Assembly: GCF_002368295.1 (NCBI RefSeq)
Contig: NZ_AP018248.1
Coordinates: 2,539,977-2,603,976 of the forward strand
Source of the DNA: Tolypothrix tenuis PCC 7101
GTDB taxonomy: Bacteria > Cyanobacteriota > Cyanobacteriia > Cyanobacteriales > Nostocaceae
DNA: 64,000 nucleotides
Reading direction: 5' to 3'
Shown here: positions 61,028 to 64,000 of the stretch, piece after piece
Numbering within the stretch: the stretch's first letter is position 1
Layout: the number at the start of each line of letters is the position of its first letter
Translations under genes and position numbers: made by a program
Notes under the pieces: generated by a model
The model's input: the letters and a program-made list of their open reading frames with translations, nothing else
What the model was told of the DNA's origin: nothing
Database searches by the model: none

Positions 61028-61060
61028 AGATCCCCGACTTTTTCAAAAAGTCGGGGATCT
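61028..61060. repeat. Perfect 16-bp palindrome with one-base loop
   Basis: AGATCCCCGACTTTTT, a central C, then the exact complement. A diverged copy with the same flanks (TGCCC before, AAAT after) is at 8203-8249. It is a common type of interspersed palindrome in these genomes. Confidence 0.8.
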
Positions 61061-61099
61061 AAATCTCGCTAAAGTAAGTGATATTCTAGGGTAGGTTTT

Positions 61100-61154
61100 G
61101 TTACGGCTGTGCAATAATTTTAGAATTTAAGAGAGTGTGAGAATTAGCCGTAAC
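61100..61154. repeat. GTTACGGCT inverted repeat
   Basis: GTTACGGCT (61100-61108) and AGCCGTAAC (61146-61154) are separated by 37 bases; GCACC follows on the right. It lies just downstream of the SHOCT gene on the minus strand. Confidence 0.6.
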
Positions 61155-61197
61155 GCACCATCTTTCTCTTTATAAATCATCTCTTTCCAGTAAATTG

Positions 61198-62061
61198 TTA
61201 GGTAATTAGCGCTAACTTTTTATTTTCAAACTCCTCATTGGTAATAATTCCTGCATCTCTAGCATTTTCAAGTTGCTTAATTTTACTGCTCAGTTCAGAT
61301 TTCTGTTTAATTGCTAACTTCTTACTCTCATATTCTTCTTGGGTTAAAATTCCAGAAGCCAAAGCAGCATTGAGTTTAGAAATTTGAACTTCCACTTCTG
61401 AGTGAGAAGACTCACGGATTAATTCAGCTTTCTTCATCTCAAACTCACCCTGAGTTAAAATTCCAGCATCAAGAAGATTCTTCAACTTCATTAGCTTCTC
61501 TTCTGTGTCTGCACTTTGATTAGAAGCTCGCATTAGTCCTTCAATTTCTAACCTTTTCGTGTTGTATGCAATTTCATCAATGAAGCCTTGATCATAAGCA
61601 TCTCTGAGATGCTTGAGTTTCACTTCTAAAGCACTTTGAGATTCGTTAAAAGCTACCTCTACAGAAGATTTAGCTTTTTCACCAAACATAACTTTATGAT
61701 CGATGAAGCTCCATAAATCGCTCTCAATCTTCTTTGACCAACCTGCTGCAACACCGCTGATGAGTAAAGTAGCGCCACCTGTTAAAACTGCTGCAACGCC
61801 TCCAGCAGCAAGGTTTGATGCCCATTCTCCTGTGCTAAGATCCACAGAGAAATCATTTGGCTGTCCTTGAATCAAGACATTGAATGCTCTAGAAGCACCA
61901 ACTACCTTACGCCATGCCTCCGTTTTAGCGGCTTGCAAAAGCCAAGTTCTGTCAGATTTATTAGTCTGTGTCTGATAACCTTGCTCACTGAACCAAGTTT
62001 CAATATCTTTTAATAAAACTTCTAGATCCCGATTATTGTCGCGGTAATTTTTTTTAGTCAT
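61198..62061 (-). CDS. Protein with four SHOCT-like modules
   Basis: A 287-residue protein. The N-terminal half has a charged start, a segment FSVDLSTGEWASN and a Gly/Ala-rich hydrophobic region (~92-118, LAAGGVAAVLTGGATLLISGVAAGW) that could insert in a membrane. The C-terminal half has four ~30-50-residue units resembling SHOCT domains: LRDAYDQGFIDEIAYNTKRLEI, LKNLLDAGILTQGEFEMKKAEL, LNAALASGILTQEEYESKKLAI and LENARDAGIITNEEFENKKLAL. SHOCT modules are thought to mediate oligomerisation and usually occur once. The ATG at 62061 has AAGGG upstream; 62103 is an alternative. No known function. Confidence 0.75.
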   Translation of the reverse strand: MTKKNYRDNNRDLEVLLKDIETWFSEQGYQTQTNKSDRTWLLQAAKTEAWRKVVGASRAFNVLIQGQPNDFSVDLSTGEWASNLAAGGVAAVLTGGATLLISGVAAGWSKKIESDLWSFIDHKVMFGEKAKSSVEVAFNESQSALEVKLKHLRDAYDQGFIDEIAYNTKRLEIEGLMRASNQSADTEEKLMKLKNLLDAGILTQGEFEMKKAELIRESSHSEVEVQISKLNAALASGILTQEEYESKKLAIKQKSELSSKIKQLENARDAGIITNEEFENKKLALIT

Positions 62062-62374
62062 ATTTCGCCCTTGTAAATCTTGATGTATAAGCAGGTTTCT
62101 CATACCAATTCAAATAATCTTTGCGATAGATAAATATTTCTAAAGACACAATATTGTTGTGTCCTTAGCTATTTGTCATATCTTGTTCAAATTGGTATCA
62201 AGGTTGCCTATTTTAGAGTTCCCAGGATTTAATCTGCACTAACAATAAAGTGCATAATTCCGATTGCTTACACGCTCAAGCTTTACTGCTAAATTTACTT
62301 ACTATAAAAAATTCCGCGAAATCAACGACGACAATAAACTAACTTAACTTATCAAATAACTCTCATCATCAAAC
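62062..62374. other. Intergenic gap
   Basis: About 310 bp between mutL and the SHOCT gene. An ACCAATTCAAATAA/TTGTTCAAATTGGT inverted repeat (62104-62117 with about 62185-62198) frames the promoter region of the SHOCT gene. Nothing else noted. Confidence 0.4.
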
Positions 62375-64000
62375 TTAAATTCCGTGACTCTTACCAATTA
62401 CCCAGTTACGCCGGAAAAAGCGCGCTAAAGCAGATTCTTCTAATGATAAATAGATAGGTCTTCCGTGGGGACAGGTGCGAGGATTGCGAGTGCGTTGCCA
62501 TTGATCTAAAAGTGTTTGCATCTCTGGCAAACTCATCGGTGTACCATTGCGTATAGCACTGCGACAAGCCACAGCAACTTGCGCGGCTTGTAAATCTCCA
62601 CCTAAACTCAGTTCTAAAATTGCATCGGCACAATCTTCTCGTTGTTGTAACATTGCGGGGATATTGCGAACCGCCCAAAGTTGTTCGCCAAATGTTTCTA
62701 TATCTAAACCAATGCGTTGTAATTGTGCTACTTGTTTTGGCGTTAGTTGATAGAGAATAATTGCTGGTTCAATGGGTATCATTTGCCAGTTATCGCATAA
62801 TTGCTCATACAAAACTCGCTCATGGGCAATATGCTGTTCTACTAACCAAACTCCCTCAGAATGTTCTACGACAATATAAGTATTACTAACTTGAGCAACA
62901 GCTTTTAAAGAGTAAGGATTGTTGAGTGCTGATTGCTGATTATTGTCTTCTTTGGGATTTTTCGGATTAAAATTATAGCCACCTTTAGCTTCTGCAGCTT
63001 TGAGTAATTTACTCACACGGGTAATATGAACGGCTTCTTTAATATTGGCAGAACTGAGGCGTAATGCTTGCTCAATTCCTTGAGTAACTTGTTCTTGCCA
63101 ATAACCGATTTCATTAAGATAAATTTCTGTTTTCGCTGGGTTACGATTCCAGTTAATTTGGTCTGGAGAAATATCAAGATGTAAGAAACAAACTGGATAG
63201 CGATCGCGTGGTAATGTGCGATGGAATGCTGCCAAAATTGTTTGCTCGAGTTCTGCTGACTTTACCATCCGTCCGTTAATGGCTACACGTACCCAATCTG
63301 GACGATGACGATGACAGCGATCAGGTAATCCTACCACTAATGTGAGTTCTGAGTTCTGAGTGCTGAGTGCTGAGTTTTCTGAGTTACTTGGATGGGGTAT
63401 TGCTAGTTTGACTTCTTGGAAGTCGGCTTCTTTAACTTGCTGTATAAACTGCGGTAGTAATTTTTTGCTGGTGCTAGCCGGATAAATCGTAAACCAATCA
63501 CGGTCATTTTGTTGCACTTGCCAGGTAACTTGGGGATGACACAAAGCAATTTGTTGAATTGTAGTTTGCACGGCTTTCATTTGCTGTGCAACTACTGGTA
63601 ACCCCTGACGGCGCGCTATACAATTGGCGAATAAATTCGAGACATTCACTACTGTACCAGGTGCGATCGCCGCAACTTCTACTTGCTCAACTTTCCCGCC
63701 ATCACTATAAACAACTCGCCATCCCCAATTCTCACCAGCCGGACGACTCAAAATTTCTAAGTTTGACAAATTTGTCAAACTGTGCAGTGCTTCTCCCCGA
63801 AATCCTAAACTGCTAATTTTCCATAAATCAGCACAAGTGTAAATTTTACTAGTGCTGTGGGTTGCTGCAGCTTTTTGCAAATCATCTAAGTTCATTCCGC
63901 AACCGTTATCGGCTACGCGCACTCGCCATTGCTGCGGCCACAGAGATACAACAATTCTCGTCGCGCCAGCATCCAAGGAATTTTCTACCAATTCCCGCAC
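62375..64000 (-). CDS. mutL: DNA mismatch repair protein MutL (N-terminus cut by window edge)
   Basis: 541 codons are visible; the gene continues beyond 64000, and only the first ~25 residues appear to be missing. ATPase motifs are RELVENSLDAGA, DNGCGM and GFRGEALHSL. The C-terminal endonuclease-type domain has ACRSAIRNGTP and CPHGRPIYL. The metal motif usually written DQHA(x)2E(x)4E reads EQHIAHERVLYE here, with Glu replacing the first Asp. The linker between the two halves contains a run SENSALSTQNSELTL that is the translation of a heptanucleotide repeat (63344-63385). MutL couples mismatch recognition by MutS to strand incision. Confidence 0.93.
   Translation of the reverse strand: MRELVENSLDAGATRIVVSLWPQQWRVRVADNGCGMNLDDLQKAAATHSTSKIYTCADLWKISSLGFRGEALHSLTNLSNLEILSRPAGENWGWRVVYSDGGKVEQVEVAAIAPGTVVNVSNLFANCIARRQGLPVVAQQMKAVQTTIQQIALCHPQVTWQVQQNDRDWFTIYPASTSKKLLPQFIQQVKEADFQEVKLAIPHPSNSENSALSTQNSELTLVVGLPDRCHRHRPDWVRVAINGRMVKSAELEQTILAAFHRTLPRDRYPVCFLHLDISPDQINWNRNPAKTEIYLNEIGYWQEQVTQGIEQALRLSSANIKEAVHITRVSKLLKAAEAKGGYNFNPKNPKEDNNQQSALNNPYSLKAVAQVSNTYIVVEHSEGVWLVEQHIAHERVLYEQLCDNWQMIPIEPAIILYQLTPKQVAQLQRIGLDIETFGEQLWAVRNIPAMLQQREDCADAILELSLGGDLQAAQVAVACRSAIRNGTPMSLPEMQTLLDQWQRTRNPRTCPHGRPIYLSLEESALARFFRRNWVIGKSHGI
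63344..63385. repeat. Heptamer tandem repeat inside mutL
   Basis: GAGTTCT, GAGTTCT, GAGTGCT, GAGTGCT, then a nine-base variant GAGTTTTCT and GAGTT. It is the same unit type as the ACTCAGC repeat at 57993-58008. A unit is seven bases, so gain or loss of one would shift the mutL frame. Confidence 0.9.

Larger units (their letters stand above)
60418..61197. other. Repeat-rich intergenic gap
   Basis: It contains the pfkA hairpin, GCAAAAGTAAAAA direct repeats (60577-60602), a MITE-like copy (60693-60828), a perfect palindrome (61028-61060) and an inverted repeat (61100-61154). I see no gene; a 77-codon frame at 60643-60876 lies across the MITE and is rejected. Confidence 0.55.

Noticed and set aside
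1..64000. tRNA and rRNA genes
   Set aside because: I looked for T-arm-like GGTTC and acceptor pairings in the gaps and for rRNA-like stretches and found none that I could support by eye. A covariance-model scan would be decisive.

Overview
The window comes from a filamentous, probably heterocyst-forming cyanobacterium (Nostoc/Anabaena/Calothrix-like). The evidence is seen directly: many HIP1 octamers (GCGATCGC), abundant heptanucleotide tandem repeats between genes, phycobilisome linker genes (CpcG and CpcD types), a PsbP/CyanoP protein, a caspase-like/GUN4 fusion, and a valyl-tRNA synthetase carrying a membrane CAAD-type domain. The sequence is AT-rich, and long gaps separate many genes. I saw no rRNA, tRNA, CRISPR array, transposase or integrase.

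Layout. 1-5.7 kb: the tail of an FAD oxidoreductase, then a minus-strand sensory pair (PAS-PAS hybrid kinase and receiver-kinase) and a small hypothetical gene. 6.6-11.7 kb: a Tat-exported PhoX-like phosphatase behind a Pho-box-like repeat, a VirB10/TrbI-like membrane protein, a small basic protein and an XRE-type regulator. 11.9-15.3 kb: orphan phycobilisome linkers cpcG and cpcD, a membrane protein and an unknown protein. 15.8-24.5 kb: alpha/beta hydrolase, era, a NarL-type regulator, psbP, maf, LD-carboxypeptidase, DUF2141 and a PG-binding/HEAT membrane protein, all housekeeping or envelope-type genes. 24.9-26.6 kb: a membrane histidine kinase.

26.8-32.8 kb is the main accessory region. 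A two-gene McrBC-like restriction module sits at the 3' end of a BadF-type amino-sugar kinase gene. The last ~164 bp of that kinase gene occur again, in direct orientation and about 96% identical, on the far side of the module. Next come an AmpG-like transporter and a GxxExxY-family gene bracketed by inward-facing inverted repeats. 32.9-45 kb: valS with CAAD, an SLH/OprB porin, acireductone dioxygenase, a nucleotidyltransferase and two tandem membrane pentapeptide-repeat paralogues. 45.8-47.3 kb: a caspase-like/GUN4 protein in which the catalytic Cys position reads Asn.

48.3-57.9 kb is a chemosensory locus: cheA, cheW, a soluble poly-HAMP receptor, cheB and cheR on the minus strand, diverging from cheY, cheC and a hybrid histidine kinase on the plus strand. 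A 21-bp minisatellite (10 units plus a partial one) lies between cheA and cheW. 58-64 kb: a small secreted protein, phosphofructokinase, a protein with four SHOCT-like modules, and most of mutL, whose coding sequence contains a heptanucleotide repeat.

Dispersed repeats are a theme: a composite heptamer cassette in both orientations, a ~133-bp MITE-like element in two inverted copies, and several palindrome families. Functional calls rest on motif recognition by eye; no database search was run.
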